Assembly: GCA_964593795.1 (NCBI GenBank)
Contig: CAZQJC010000284.1
Location: 1 to 64,000, forward strand
DNA: 64,000 nt
Reading direction: 5' to 3'
Origin: JAHFDS01 sp964593795
Lineage (GTDB): Bacteria > Myxococcota_A > Polyangia > JAHFDS01
Below are positions 8,181 through 17,770 of the stretch, in pieces; the stretch's first letter is position 1; every line of letters begins with the position of its first letter. The notes beneath the pieces are model-generated. The model made no database searches, was not told the DNA's origin, and saw only the letters and a list, made by a program, of their open reading frames with translations. The translations under genes were made by a program, and so were the position numbers.

Positions 8181-9917
8181 GTGGCCGCTCCCTCCCCGGA
8201 CGGACGCACCGAGGTCCTGCCGGGCGCGCCCGAGCCGGCCGACCCGGACGCGACCCGCGTGGCCCGCCCACGCGCGCGCACGAGCCGCCCGCCCTCTGCG
8301 CCCTCGACGCCGCCCTCGACCGCCGGCAGCGCGCTGCCGAGCTCGGCCACCACCGACGCGATGCGCAGCTCCGAGGCCCTGCGCGCCCGGGGATTCGGCC
8401 TCGTCACCGCGATCATGTCGGGCGCTGCGCTGCTCTTCCTGCCCTGGCTCGGCGGCGCGTCCTGGCTGCGCCTCGTCATGCTGCTCGCGCTCCTCGCGAC
8501 CTTCGGCACGTCCCTGTGGTTCTGGCGCCGCGTCGTCCACGGCCTCTACCGCGAGCGCGACCTCGTCCTTTACGGCGCCGTGTGCGTCGCCGCGTCCGTC
8601 GTCTTCTGCTACTACCTCGGCGCCTTCTCGCCCACGCCGATCGCCACCACGGTCGGCATCGCGTTCTTCGGCCTCGGCGAGAACCGGCGTCCCGCGACCT
8701 GGCTGCCCGTCGTGGCCACCCTCGGCTGGATCGCGCTCACGCTCGGCATCCTCTGGGGCGTGCTGCCCGACGCCGGCGTCCTGTCCGTGCTCGTCGCGAC
8801 GCCCGTGGAGCGCGCCTTCTTCCTCGTGATGGTCCCCCTCGTCTTCGGCGTGACGCTCCTGCAGGCGCGCCACAGCCGGCAGGCGATGCACGACGCCATC
8901 GAGGAGTCTCACGCGGCGCTGCGCGAGGTGCTCCTGCGCGAGGCCGCCCTCGACGAGGCCAAGGGCGATCTCGACGCCGCGATGGCGGCGGGCCAGGGAC
9001 TCGAGGGTCGCCACTCCGGCGCGCTCGCGGGCCCGTACCGCCTGGGCGAGGTGCTCGGCCGCGGCGCGATGGGAGAGGTCTACGCGGCCACCCACGAGGC
9101 CACCGGCGAGCGCGCGGCCGTCAAGATCCTCCACCCTGGGCTGCGCGCCGACACCGACTTCGTGCGCCGCTTCCTGCGCGAGGGTGAGGCCGCCGCGAAC
9201 GTGGCCGTCCCCGAGGTCGTGCGCGTGCTGGCCACGGGCACGACGAGCGACGACGCGCCGTACATCGCGATGGAGCTGCTCTCGGGCCAGGACCTGGCGT
9301 GGCACCTGCGCGCCCGCCGCAAGCTGCCACCCGGCGAGCTCCTGCCCATCCTCGGCGACGTCGCCCGCGGGCTCGAGGCCGCAGACCGCGCCGGCATCGT
9401 GCACCGCGACCTCAAGCCACAGAACATCTTCTGCGCCGAGCAGCCCGGCGCACGCCCGATCTGGAAGATCGTCGACTTCGGCGTCGCGCGTCACAAGGAC
9501 GGCTCCGGCACGCTCACGCGGCGCGCCGTCGTGGGCACGCCAGGCTACATGTCCCCCGAGCAAGCGCAGGGTCAGCCGGCCGACCACCGGAGCGACCTCT
9601 TCGCCCTCGGCGCCGTGGCCTATCGCGCGCTCACCGGCCGGGCGCCGTTCGTCGGCAACGACCTGCCCGCGATGCTGTTCGACATCGTGTACAAGGGCCC
9701 GCCGCGCCCGCGCGAGCTCGAGCCGACCCTGCACCCCGATGTGGACCTCGTGCTCGCAATCGCCCTCGCGAAGCGCCCCGAGGATCGCTTCCAGCACGCC
9801 AGCGAGCTGCCCAGCGCGCTCGAGGCCGCCAGCGCCGGCGCGCTGCCGGACGCGCTCCGCTCGCGCGGCAAGCGCCTGCTCAAGGCGCTGCCCTGGGGCG
9901 CGGTGCTCAGGAGATGA
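8181..9917 (+). CDS. Ser/Thr protein kinase with N-terminal multi-helix membrane sensor
   Basis: 578 residues with the reverse order of the neighbouring kinases. A Pro/Thr/Ser-rich tail of about 65 residues is followed by roughly six membrane helices (about 71-230), a charged helical linker (AALREVLLREAALDEAKGD) and a C-terminal kinase from about 285. Kinase motifs are complete: GRGAMGEVY (about 293), AAVKIL, HRDLKPQN, DFGVARH, GTPGYMSPEQ. The membrane part recalls MASE-type integral sensors of cyclases and histidine kinases, here joined to a Hanks kinase; I cannot name its signal. The conserved part of the frame begins at GTG 8181 behind a TACGAT box. Confidence 0.87.
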   Translation: MAAPSPDGRTEVLPGAPEPADPDATRVARPRARTSRPPSAPSTPPSTAGSALPSSATTDAMRSSEALRARGFGLVTAIMSGAALLFLPWLGGASWLRLVMLLALLATFGTSLWFWRRVVHGLYRERDLVLYGAVCVAASVVFCYYLGAFSPTPIATTVGIAFFGLGENRRPATWLPVVATLGWIALTLGILWGVLPDAGVLSVLVATPVERAFFLVMVPLVFGVTLLQARHSRQAMHDAIEESHAALREVLLREAALDEAKGDLDAAMAAGQGLEGRHSGALAGPYRLGEVLGRGAMGEVYAATHEATGERAAVKILHPGLRADTDFVRRFLREGEAAANVAVPEVVRVLATGTTSDDAPYIAMELLSGQDLAWHLRARRKLPPGELLPILGDVARGLEAADRAGIVHRDLKPQNIFCAEQPGARPIWKIVDFGVARHKDGSGTLTRRAVVGTPGYMSPEQAQGQPADHRSDLFALGAVAYRALTGRAPFVGNDLPAMLFDIVYKGPPRPRELEPTLHPDVDLVLAIALAKRPEDRFQHASELPSALEAASAGALPDALRSRGKRLLKALPWGAVLRR

Positions 9918-9932
9918 CGGAGCGAGGGCGCT

Positions 9933-10661
9933 TCAGATGCCGAGCGAGCCGAAGACGCGCTTGAGCAGGTCGGTCGTCCGCGCGGTGACCTCCTTGCGGA
10001 TCTTCTGCTCCTCGAGGGCGAGCTTGGCGAACAGGCCGTCGAGCGCACGCTTGGTGGCGTAGTCGACGATGTCGCCGGGGATCTTGTCGACGAAGGGGAT
10101 CTGGTTGTAGCGCGAGGCCAGCTCGTGCCAGGCCTTCGCCGCGCCGATCGTGTCGAGCGCCTGCCGCACCGGTGGCCCGAACCGCTCGAGCAGCACCTTC
10201 TCGGTCTTGCCGCGGAAGTACTGCGTGGCGGCGTCGTCCGCGCCCTTCAAGATCTTCATCGCATCCTCGACGGTCATCTCGGTGATGGCCTTGACGAAGA
10301 TGTCGGTGGCGGCCTTGGCGGCCTCCTCCGCGCCGTGGTTCATCTTCTCGACGAACGCATCGACGACCGGTCCGAGGCCGAAGCCCCGGAGCTGGTCCTC
10401 GACCTTCTTGAGCTCGGGCGGGAAGGGGATCTTGATGGCGGCGTCGCCGAGGAAGCCGTTCGGCTTCGAGACGAGCTCGACGGCCTTGGCGGCGCCGATC
10501 TGCAGCGCCTCCTTGAGGCCCGCGGCGACGTCCGCCTCCGTGAGCGGCAAACCGCCCGGCTGACCGCCGGGCCCAGCCATCACCGGAATGCAGCCCGACA
10601 GGGCCGCGCCAAGAAGGACCACCGCGATCCTGCTGGTCATGAAAGCCATCTTCGATCGCAT
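9933..10661 (-). CDS. DUF4197 family lipoprotein
   Basis: 242 residues from ATG 10661; ATG codons at residues 5 and 8 are alternatives. The N-terminus is a lipoprotein signal ending in LLGAALSGC. The mature part matches my memory of DUF4197: GLKEALQIGAAKAVELVS, GFLGDAAIKIPFP, an acidic/alanine-rich helical middle, and YNQIPFVDKIPGDIVDYAT. All-helical, envelope-located, function unknown. It follows the OmpA gene on the same strand but is separated from it by a hairpin repeat element of about 140 bases, so it may be transcribed alone. Confidence 0.82.
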   Translation of the reverse strand: MRSKMAFMTSRIAVVLLGAALSGCIPVMAGPGGQPGGLPLTEADVAAGLKEALQIGAAKAVELVSKPNGFLGDAAIKIPFPPELKKVEDQLRGFGLGPVVDAFVEKMNHGAEEAAKAATDIFVKAITEMTVEDAMKILKGADDAATQYFRGKTEKVLLERFGPPVRQALDTIGAAKAWHELASRYNQIPFVDKIPGDIVDYATKRALDGLFAKLALEEQKIRKEVTARTTDLLKRVFGSLGI

Positions 10662-10730
10662 GAGCGAGCTCCGTTTCCTTGGGTGAGTCGAGCGTTCCGG
10701 CTTGGTGGGGGCGCTCGCAGGTCGCTATCC

Positions 10731-10874
10731 GGAAGGCGAGCAAAGCGAGCCGCAAGGCCGTAGCGAGCGCAGCGAGCGAAGACGCAGGGAGGGGGGCCCG
10801 ACCGGGCTGTGCCCGGGCGGGGGAAGGGCAGCGTGCCCTTCCTGGTGGGCGCCCTCAGGGCGCCCACTCGCAGG
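10731..10874 (-). repeat. Multi-hairpin 3' element, copy A
   Basis: Begins at the base after the TAG stop of the OmpA gene (minus strand). Three adjacent hairpins in + coordinates: 10797-10821 (loop TGT), 10822-10842 (9-bp stem, loop GCG), 10846-10866 (9-10 bp stem). A tract rich in GCGAGC units follows at 10735-10780. Copy B (12500-12636) has the same three hairpins at the same spacing, but stem bases differ in pairs so that pairing is kept. There is no T-run after the stems, so a simple intrinsic terminator is not evident. Function unknown; candidates are a mobile palindromic repeat, an mRNA 3'-end processing or stability element, or a small RNA. Confidence 0.8.
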
Positions 10875-12203
<1,329 letters not shown>

Positions 12204-12353
12204 CTATCGATTCCTCCTGCGCCTACTGCCGTTTCGGGGGGGTGGAAAGCCAGCGCATCCTGCCGCAAGTGACGCGAAGGTCGCAAGTGTCTCTGACATG
12301 GGATCCGACTGCCCACATCTGGGACGGCGGGGCTGCCGAGCCCCACACGGGGC

Positions 12354-12388
12354 CTTTCAGGCTTCAGGCTTCAGGCTTCAGGCTTCAG
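12354..12388. repeat. GCTTCAG heptamer array (4 perfect + 1 imperfect)
   Basis: Four exact GCTTCAG units at 12361-12388, preceded by CTTTCAG. It lies in the 433-base gap 12204-12636, distal to hairpin element B. The same heptamer occurs 9 times at 56131-56193, and once with two degenerate units at 29059-29079. Confidence 0.9.
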
Positions 12389-12420
12389 CCCCGAGCGGAA
12401 GCCACGAGTAGATCTGATCC

Positions 12421-12516
12421 CGTCGAGGCGAGCGCAGCGAGGCCGATCGGGCGCATCCGTCGAGGCGAGCGCAGCGAGGCCGATCGAGCCCATCCGTCGA
12501 GGCGAGCGCAGCGAGC
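12421..12516. repeat. 37-bp direct tandem repeat
   Basis: Units start at 12421, 12458 and 12495, each opening with CGTCGAGGCGAGCGCAGCGA. The first two differ at two positions; the third is cut short and grades into hairpin element B. No coding frame is supported here. Confidence 0.85.
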
Positions 12517-12636
12517 CGCAAGGGCGTAGCGAGCGCAGCGAGCGAAGACGCAGGGAGGGGGGCCCGGATGGGCTGTGCCCATCCGGGGGAGGGGCGGCGC
12601 GCCCCTCCTGCGGCGGCCTTCTGAGGCCGCCGATCG
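12500..12636 (-). repeat. Multi-hairpin 3' element, copy B
   Basis: Directly follows the TAG stop of the methyltransferase gene (minus strand). Hairpins in + coordinates: 12563-12587 (perfect 11-bp stem, loop TGT), 12588-12608 (9-bp stem, loop GCG), 12611-12632 (9-bp stem, loop TCTG). The stem bases differ from copy A in at least four compensating pairs, while loops and spacer sequences such as GACGCAGGGAGGGGGGCCCG are identical. Conservation of pairing over sequence suggests the folded form matters. Confidence 0.82.
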
Positions 12637-13482
12637 CTAAAAAGTCCAGCCGAGGCGGGCGCGGCTGGCGAGGCACAGCTGCTGGAAACGGAACTCGCGC
12701 GCCCGGTCGTAGGTCCCCGTCAGGGTCAGGCACGCCTCGTCGAAGGAGGTCGTCCGGACGTGGCGGAAGCCACACTCCGCGAGGAGCGGGATCGGATCGT
12801 TCGAGCCCCACTTGAAGGGCTCGGACAGGCTCGCGAGCAGCTCGACCGAGGCCACGTGGTGCGGCCGCAGGCGCCGCCCCTCGACGATGTTCTTCATGAC
12901 GTAGTCGAACACCACCGCGCTGCCGGCGTGGCAGCCGTCCGCGATGCGCGAGAGCGTCGCGCGCACCGCCTCCTCACCGAGGTAGTAGCTGACGCCCTCC
13001 CACAGGAAGAGCGCGGGCGCCATGACGTCGAAGCGCGCGGCGACGAGGCGCTCGACGAAGTCCTGGTGCTCGAAGTCGCACGACACGAACGTGGCCGCGT
13101 CGGCGGGGTATCCGGGCAGCGCGGCGATGCGCGCGCGCTTGTCGGCCTGGCTGGCCGGCTGATCGACCTCGAAGAAGCGCACCCCACGGCGCGCGAGCCG
13201 CGCCGCGCGCGTGTCGAGGCCTGCGCCGAGCAGCACGACCTGGTGCATGAACGGCGCCTCGATCTGCGCGCGCAGCACGGCCTCGTCGAGGAACGCGGTG
13301 CGCACGCCCATGTACTCGACGAAGTGCGGGAACAGCTCGAGGTAGCGATCGGCCAGCTCCTCACCCTCGGGTCCCGCGAGGCGGCTGCCCCACGGATCGG
13401 AGCAGAGGCCGACGCGCGTGGCGCGCCCGCGCAGGGCCGCCACCATGAGCGCCGTCTGGCTCGCCGGGCGCTCGGGGATCAC
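12637..13482 (-). CDS. SAM-dependent methyltransferase, leucine carboxyl methyltransferase-like family
   Basis: 281 residues. SAM-binding motif VVLLGAGLDTRAARL, acidic motif FFEVDQPASQADK, then LFLWEGVSYYL, as in the PF04072/TIGR00027 group (leucine carboxyl methyltransferase fold, common in actinobacteria and myxobacteria). Substrates of the bacterial members are mostly unknown; small-molecule O-methylation is the usual guess. GTG 13482 overlaps the TGA of the upstream secreted-protein gene (GTGA), so the pair is coupled. The stop TAG runs straight into hairpin element B. Confidence 0.87.
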   Translation of the reverse strand: MIPERPASQTALMVAALRGRATRVGLCSDPWGSRLAGPEGEELADRYLELFPHFVEYMGVRTAFLDEAVLRAQIEAPFMHQVVLLGAGLDTRAARLARRGVRFFEVDQPASQADKRARIAALPGYPADAATFVSCDFEHQDFVERLVAARFDVMAPALFLWEGVSYYLGEEAVRATLSRIADGCHAGSAVVFDYVMKNIVEGRRLRPHHVASVELLASLSEPFKWGSNDPIPLLAECGFRHVRTTSFDEACLTLTGTYDRAREFRFQQLCLASRARLGWTF

Positions 13483-14129
13483 TTCTTCCCCGGCGCCGGT
13501 CCGGACGGCGGCTTGACGGGCGTCCCGGTGATCTTGCTCTTGGCGCCCTTGCCGGTCGCCGCCAGCTCCATCGTCGTGGTCTGCGCGCCCATCGACTGCG
13601 CCATCTTCACGAGGCCGAGCGGCGCGGCGCCGTCGGCCGCCCACAGATCGATCGTGGCCTCGCCGCCAGGCGTCTTGACCTTGCGCCGGTAGTGCTTGGT
13701 CTTGAAGGTGCCCGCCGCGGTCTTGAGGCTCTCCTCGCCGACCAGCGTGGAGGGATCGGGGCGCGTCACCTTGGGGGCGCCGCCCATCGCGCTCTTCGGC
13801 GGGATCTCCATCGGCTGCGGCATGCCGGACTGCTGCACGAGCATGCGCTTGACCTCGTCGGCGACCAGCATCTTGATGGCCATCTCGCCCTTGCCGGGCA
13901 CCTTCATGGCCCACTCGATCCAGTGCGCGCCGGCCTCGCGGCCGACGAGCGCGATCTCGAGCTCCACGGCGCTCGCGTCGGGCAGCTTGACCGCGTACCT
14001 CGCAAAGGTGCCGTCGGCGACCTTCTCGAGCGGGTAGAACACGGGGAGCTCGGCCATGCCCTGGGCCGAGGCGACGCGGCCCCCGAGCAGCACCGCCGCG
14101 GCGATCATCAGTCCTGCAAGCTTCTTCAT
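13479..14129 (-). CDS. Secreted protein of unknown function
   Basis: 216 residues. Sec signal peptide MKKLAGLMIAAAVLLGG with probable cleavage after ASA. The mature part has two segments: one around LEIALVGREAGAHWIEWAMKV, and a C-terminal one (GTFKTKHYRRKV, LWAADGAAPLGLVKM) that resembles beta-rich DUF3108/DUF4412-type periplasmic domains, which I cannot confirm. The tail is Pro/Gly/Lys-rich. The start ATG 14129 has a good ribosome site (GAGGAGA). It is coupled by GTGA overlap to the methyltransferase. A TGCTAATGT promoter box lies about 50 bases upstream, so this gene has a normal leader. Confidence 0.7.
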   Translation of the reverse strand: MKKLAGLMIAAAVLLGGRVASAQGMAELPVFYPLEKVADGTFARYAVKLPDASAVELEIALVGREAGAHWIEWAMKVPGKGEMAIKMLVADEVKRMLVQQSGMPQPMEIPPKSAMGGAPKVTRPDPSTLVGEESLKTAAGTFKTKHYRRKVKTPGGEATIDLWAADGAAPLGLVKMAQSMGAQTTTMELAATGKGAKSKITGTPVKPPSGPAPGKK

Positions 14130-14178
14130 GGCTCTCTCCTCTCGGGCCGCCGGCAGCCGGCGGCCGCTGAACGCGCGC

Positions 14179-14184
14179 ACATTA
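14179..14184 (-). promoter_or_regulatory. Extended -10-like box TGC-TAATGT
   Basis: TAATGT preceded by TGC on the minus strand, about 50 bases before ATG 14129. It fits a leadered transcript carrying the GAGGAGA ribosome site. Confidence 0.4.
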
Positions 14185-14204
14185 GCACCGCGGGACGGGC
14201 GCGG

Positions 14205-14468
14205 TCAGGGCGGCGGGGACGCCAGCCGACGGTCGAGCTCGCCGCTACGCTCGAGCGCCTCGAGCTCCCGGAAGCCGCCGATGGGCTCGCCGTCGAGGAA
14301 GACCTGCGGCACCGTGCGCCGGCCCGTGCGCTCGACCAGCCAGGCGCGCCGCGCGTCGTCGTCGGTCACGTCCACCGACTCGTACGGGATCCCCTTGCGC
14401 GAGAGGAGCTGCTCGGCCCTGCGGCAGTAGCCGCAGTACTCGGTGTGGTAGAGGGTGATGCGGGGCAC
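14205..14468 (-). CDS. Glutaredoxin
   Basis: 87 residues, normal for the family. Redox motif YCGYC near residue 10 (ITLYHTEYCGYCRRAEQLL), cis-proline motif TVPQVFLDGEPIGG, and an acidic C-terminal helix. It reduces disulfides or glutathione mixed disulfides in the cytoplasm, or transfers Fe-S clusters. GTG 14468 starts 5 bases after the ferredoxin stop, so it is in one operon with the thioredoxin-like 2Fe-2S protein and probably the outer-membrane protein before it. GTG is the only sensible start close to the conserved beta-strand. Confidence 0.92.
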   Translation of the reverse strand: MPRITLYHTEYCGYCRRAEQLLSRKGIPYESVDVTDDDARRAWLVERTGRRTVPQVFLDGEPIGGFRELEALERSGELDRRLASPPP

Positions 14469-14473
14469 GCGCG

Positions 14474-14848
14474 TCAGTGCGTCTCGCCACCACCGGCGAC
14501 CTTGGCCGCGGACCGCTCCATGTACGGTGCGACGAGCAGGCGCTCGACCGGGCGCCCCCCGACGAGGTGCGACTCCACCAGCTCGGGCACGTCCTCGGGC
14601 GTCACGTGCCCGTACCACACGTCGGGGTGCGCGCCGTCGCCGTAGACGACGATCGACGGGCCGTGATCGCACGCGTCGAGGCAGCCGGCGCTGTTGCACC
14701 GCGAGAGGCCGTGCAGGCCGCGGCGCGCCATCTCGGCCTTGAGCGCCTCGCGGACCTTCTTGCTGCCGCGCGCCGCGCACGAGCCACGCGGGTCGTCGGG
14801 CTTGCGCTCGTTCTCGCAGACGAAGACGTGGAAGCGGAAGCGGTGCAT
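14474..14848 (-). CDS. Thioredoxin-like (2Fe-2S) ferredoxin
   Basis: 124 residues. Four cysteines in the pattern of the thioredoxin-fold 2Fe-2S ferredoxins: CENERKPDDPRGSC near the N-terminus, then CNSAGCLDAC, followed by GPSIVVYGDGAHPDVWYGHV, which is typical of this family. A small cytoplasmic electron carrier. Ten bases separate it from the preceding outer-membrane gene and five from the glutaredoxin, suggesting a redox operon on the minus strand. No partner reductase is visible. Confidence 0.9.
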   Translation of the reverse strand: MHRFRFHVFVCENERKPDDPRGSCAARGSKKVREALKAEMARRGLHGLSRCNSAGCLDACDHGPSIVVYGDGAHPDVWYGHVTPEDVPELVESHLVGGRPVERLLVAPYMERSAAKVAGGGETH

Positions 14849-14858
14849 GAGGACCTCG

Positions 14859-15500
14859 CTAGAACCGGAAGCCGATGCCGAAGAGGAAGTCGAGGACGGC
14901 GTAGATGTCCGTCTCGCGACAGCCCGATCCGCACTCGAGGAAGGCCGGGCCGAGCGTCAGGCCGATGCCGAACGAGCCCACGAAGCCCGAGCCGATCCGC
15001 ACCTGCAGGCCGCCGTTCGGGCGGATCCCGAAGCCGATCGAGTCGCCATACGTGTAGCGCCAGTTGACGAACACCGGGCCGGCGAGGATGCCGGCGTAGG
15101 GCACGAGGCGCGCCATGCGGGTGCGGAAGCCGTGGCGGACGCCGAACATGAGCTCGATCGCGGTGCCGCGGTCCCCGCGGCCGTAGGGCCCGAAGAAGCG
15201 GTCGTCGTACCCGTAGCAGCGGCGGCCGGGCGTCCCGGGCGGATCGCAGTAGATGCCGTAGTCGGAGCCGCCGACGGTCAGGTTGAGCTGGCCGTCGAAC
15301 GCGAGGCCCTCGAGCGGGCCCGCGCCGAAGCGCGTCTGCAGGCGAAAGCCTCCGGGCGCGGCGAACGTGAGCCCCGCGGCGCCACCGAGGGACATGCCGA
15401 GCTCCATGCTGCCGTCCGCGGCCGCGCGCGCCGGGGCCGCCGCGAGGAGGACGAACAGCGCGAGGACGCCTTGCAGGAGGGGGACCGAGCGGCTGCGCAT
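14859..15500 (-). CDS. Small outer-membrane beta-barrel-like protein
   Basis: 213 residues. Signal peptide MRSRSVPLLQGVLALFVLLAAAPARA, then alternating hydrophobic and Gly/aromatic strands (FRLQTRFGAGPL, VGSFGIGLTLGPAF) ending in a terminal Phe (LFGIGFRF), the usual mark of an outer-membrane barrel. Two cysteine pairs (YCDPPGTPGRRC, CGSGC) may form disulfides. No family recognised. ATG 15500 lies 8 bases after a TACCTT box. It heads the likely operon with the ferredoxin and glutaredoxin. Stop TAG. Confidence 0.72.
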   Translation of the reverse strand: MRSRSVPLLQGVLALFVLLAAAPARAAADGSMELGMSLGGAAGLTFAAPGGFRLQTRFGAGPLEGLAFDGQLNLTVGGSDYGIYCDPPGTPGRRCYGYDDRFFGPYGRGDRGTAIELMFGVRHGFRTRMARLVPYAGILAGPVFVNWRYTYGDSIGFGIRPNGGLQVRIGSGFVGSFGIGLTLGPAFLECGSGCRETDIYAVLDFLFGIGFRF

Positions 15501-15508
15501 CGCGGACG

Positions 15509-15514
15509 AAGGTA
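15509..15514 (-). promoter_or_regulatory. -10-like box TACCTT
   Basis: TACCTT 8 bases before ATG 15500. It lies back-to-back with the divergent TACTCT box of the metalloprotease gene. Confidence 0.5.
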
Positions 15515-15561
15515 GTGCGGAACGCCGCGAAACGCGAGCCACCCAGAGGCGCTCCGTGGGC

Positions 15562-15567
15562 TACTCT
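15562..15567 (+). promoter_or_regulatory. -10-like box TACTCT
   Basis: TACTCT 8 bases before ATG 15576. Confidence 0.5.
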
Positions 15568-15575
15568 CCGGGCCC

Positions 15576-17075
15576 ATGCGAGCCCGGAAGTCGTCCTCGA
15601 TCCCGCTCCTCCTGCTCCTTGCGTGCGACCGCGCCGGCGCGGCGAAGCCGCCCGACCCCGCGGCTGCGGCCCCCGCGCCCGCGGCCCCCGCGGCGGAGGG
15701 CGCCGGGGGCGGCGGCCAGAAGGCCTCGCGCGAGGCGCTCGTCAAGGCGGCGCTGAAGCGCGTCGGCGAGGTCTCCGACCAGCTCGCGGCCCTGCGCGGC
15801 CTGCCCTTCAAGCGCAAGGTCGAGGCGGTCTACCAGTCGCAGGAGGACTTCCGGAAGTTCGTGAAGAAGGAGATCCAGACAGATCTGCCGCCGGCCAAGG
15901 CCAAGGGGCTGAGCCGCGCGCTCGCGCACCTCGGCATCCTCAAGGAGCAGCTCGATCTGCTGGCGTCGCTCGAGGATGCGCTCGTGAGCCAGGCCGGCGC
16001 CTACTACGACCCGCAGAGCAAGAAGTTCTACATCGTGATGGTGCCCGAGCAGCAGCTCATGCTCGACACGCTCTCCGCGCACGAGCTCACGCACGCGCTG
16101 CAGGACCAGTACTTCGACCTCATCGGCTTCTACGGCGGCAAGGGCAACTCGCAGCACCTGAGCGAGGACACGCTCAACGCGCGGCGCTTCATCGTCGAGG
16201 GAGAGGCCACGCTCACGATGACCGCGTACCAGATGAAGACCGCGGCGCAGACGGACCTGCTCGATCCCAAGGCCGCGCCGGCCGCGCGCATGACGCTGCA
16301 GGCGATGGCGGCGATGGACATGGCGTCCGTGACCTCGAGCAAGAAGGCCGAGATGGCGATGTACGCGGACATGGGCCCGGACATCCAGAAGGCGATGACG
16401 GCGATGGAGAAGATCCCGCCGTACATCCTGCAGCCGCTCGTGGACTCCTACCTCAAGGGCGCCCTGCCCGTGTACGAGGCCTACGCGCGCGGGAGCTGGG
16501 CCGGGGTCAAGCGCCTCTACGACGATCCGCCCGACTCCACCGAGCAGGTGCTGCACCCGGCGGACAAGCTGGTCGGCAAGCGCGACTACCCGCAGAAGAT
16601 CGTGCTGCCGCCGCCGGCGCAGCTCGGAAAGCCGCTCGCGGGCGCCAAGGAGGTGCTCGCGGACGTCGCGGGCGAGCTCGTCATGCGCGTGTACCTCTCG
16701 AACTGGAGCGCTCCCGGGGCGAGCGGCGCGGGCGTGGAGCCGGCGGCCGCGGGCTGGGACGGCGACCGCTGGGCGGTGTGGGACGTGGGCGGCAAGACCG
16801 TGGGCGCGTGGGTCTCGACGTGGGACTCGGACGCCGACGCGCAAGAATTCGCCAAGGCGTATGTGTCGACGCTCGACCGGCGCTTCCCGGGCGCGCCGAC
16901 GACGGTCGAGGGCGGTGTGAGCCTCCACGCGCGCTCGGACGGCGGCGTCGTGGCGGCGGTGGTCAAGGGCGCCGACGTGTTCGTGGTGAGCGGCGTGGCG
17001 AAGGCGGACGCGGCGGGCGTGCTCGGCGAGCTCGTCAAGCACACCAAGAGGATCCGCGACTCGCGCGACAAGTAG
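15576..17075 (+). CDS. Zinc metalloprotease-like lipoprotein (HELTH)
   Basis: 499 residues. Lipoprotein signal ending in LLLLLAC, then an Ala/Pro-rich linker. Zinc motif HELTH at 169-173 in SAHELTHALQDQYFDL; an acidic EGEAT about 35 residues later could give the third ligand, as in gluzincin-type enzymes. A long helical region and a C-terminal alpha/beta domain (AVWDVGGKTVGAWVS) follow. Predicted to act at the inner or outer membrane facing the periplasm; substrate unknown. The C-terminal part recalls domains that test protein stability, but this is a guess. TACTCT lies 8 bases before ATG 15576. Confidence 0.78.
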   Translation: MRARKSSSIPLLLLLACDRAGAAKPPDPAAAAPAPAAPAAEGAGGGGQKASREALVKAALKRVGEVSDQLAALRGLPFKRKVEAVYQSQEDFRKFVKKEIQTDLPPAKAKGLSRALAHLGILKEQLDLLASLEDALVSQAGAYYDPQSKKFYIVMVPEQQLMLDTLSAHELTHALQDQYFDLIGFYGGKGNSQHLSEDTLNARRFIVEGEATLTMTAYQMKTAAQTDLLDPKAAPAARMTLQAMAAMDMASVTSSKKAEMAMYADMGPDIQKAMTAMEKIPPYILQPLVDSYLKGALPVYEAYARGSWAGVKRLYDDPPDSTEQVLHPADKLVGKRDYPQKIVLPPPAQLGKPLAGAKEVLADVAGELVMRVYLSNWSAPGASGAGVEPAAAGWDGDRWAVWDVGGKTVGAWVSTWDSDADAQEFAKAYVSTLDRRFPGAPTTVEGGVSLHARSDGGVVAAVVKGADVFVVSGVAKADAAGVLGELVKHTKRIRDSRDK

Positions 17076-17094
17076 GCAAATCAGGGGGTCTCCG

Positions 17095-17766
17095 ATGGGA
17101 AAGACGATCGAGCTCGAGCGACCGGATGGAAAGACCTGCAGCGCCTACCTCGCGATGCCCGCGGCCGGTGACGCGGCGCCGGGCGTCGTGGTGCTCCAGG
17201 AGTGGTGGGGCCTGAACGATCAGATCAAGGCCGTCGCGGACCGGTACGCCGAGGCGGGCTACCGCGCGCTCGTGCCCGACCTGTACCACGGCAAGCTCGC
17301 GACGACGGCCGACGAGGCGCAGAAGCTCATGGGCGCGCTCGACTGGGGGCAGGCGGCGACCCAGGACATCCGCGGGGCGCTGCAGCACCTCGCGGCGAGG
17401 AACCCGAAGGTGGGCGTGACGGGCTACTGCATGGGCGGGGCGCTCACGATCCTCGCGTGCCTCCACGCGACCGAGCCCGTCGCCGCCGTCTGCTTCTACG
17501 GCATCCCGCCGGCCGCGGCCGCGGACCCGTCGAAGATCAAGGTGCCGTTCCTGGGGCACTTCGCGGTGCACGACGACTGGTGCAACGCGGCCACCGTGGG
17601 CGCGCTCGAGAAGTCGCTGCAGGCGGGCGGCGTGCGCCACACGATCCACCGCTACGACGCCAAGCACGCCTTCATGAACGAGCGACGGCCCGAGGTCTAC
17701 GACGCCGCCTGCGCGAAGACCGCGTGGGAGCGCACGCTCGAGTTCTGGAAGCAGCACCTCGGCTGA
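17095..17766 (+). CDS. Dienelactone hydrolase family protein
   Basis: 223 residues, the full family length. Alpha/beta hydrolase with a cysteine nucleophile in GYCMGG, acidic residue in VHDDW, His in AKHAFMN, and the Glu of VVLQEWWG that activates the cysteine in dienelactone hydrolases. Cytoplasmic, no signal peptide. In this family the substrate is often not a true dienelactone. It starts 19 bases after the metalloprotease gene, so it may share its transcript, and ends 4 bases before the convergent barstar gene. Confidence 0.9.
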   Translation: MGKTIELERPDGKTCSAYLAMPAAGDAAPGVVVLQEWWGLNDQIKAVADRYAEAGYRALVPDLYHGKLATTADEAQKLMGALDWGQAATQDIRGALQHLAARNPKVGVTGYCMGGALTILACLHATEPVAAVCFYGIPPAAAADPSKIKVPFLGHFAVHDDWCNAATVGALEKSLQAGGVRHTIHRYDAKHAFMNERRPEVYDAACAKTAWERTLEFWKQHLG

Positions 17767-17770
17767 GCGA

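Noticed and set aside
5019..9797. A 1592-residue open frame on the minus strand
   Set aside because: Only the part up to GTG 8126 is a kinase; the rest is the antisense of the plus-strand membrane kinase gene, a normal artefact of high G+C.
10797..10866. Element A hairpins as an intrinsic terminator
   Set aside because: Three strong stems are present but no T-run follows in either direction; a terminator role remains possible but is not shown.
14205..15500. Glutaredoxin/ferredoxin cluster as an iron-sulfur assembly operon
   Set aside because: No isc, suf or nif-type genes accompany it, so only a general redox role can be stated.
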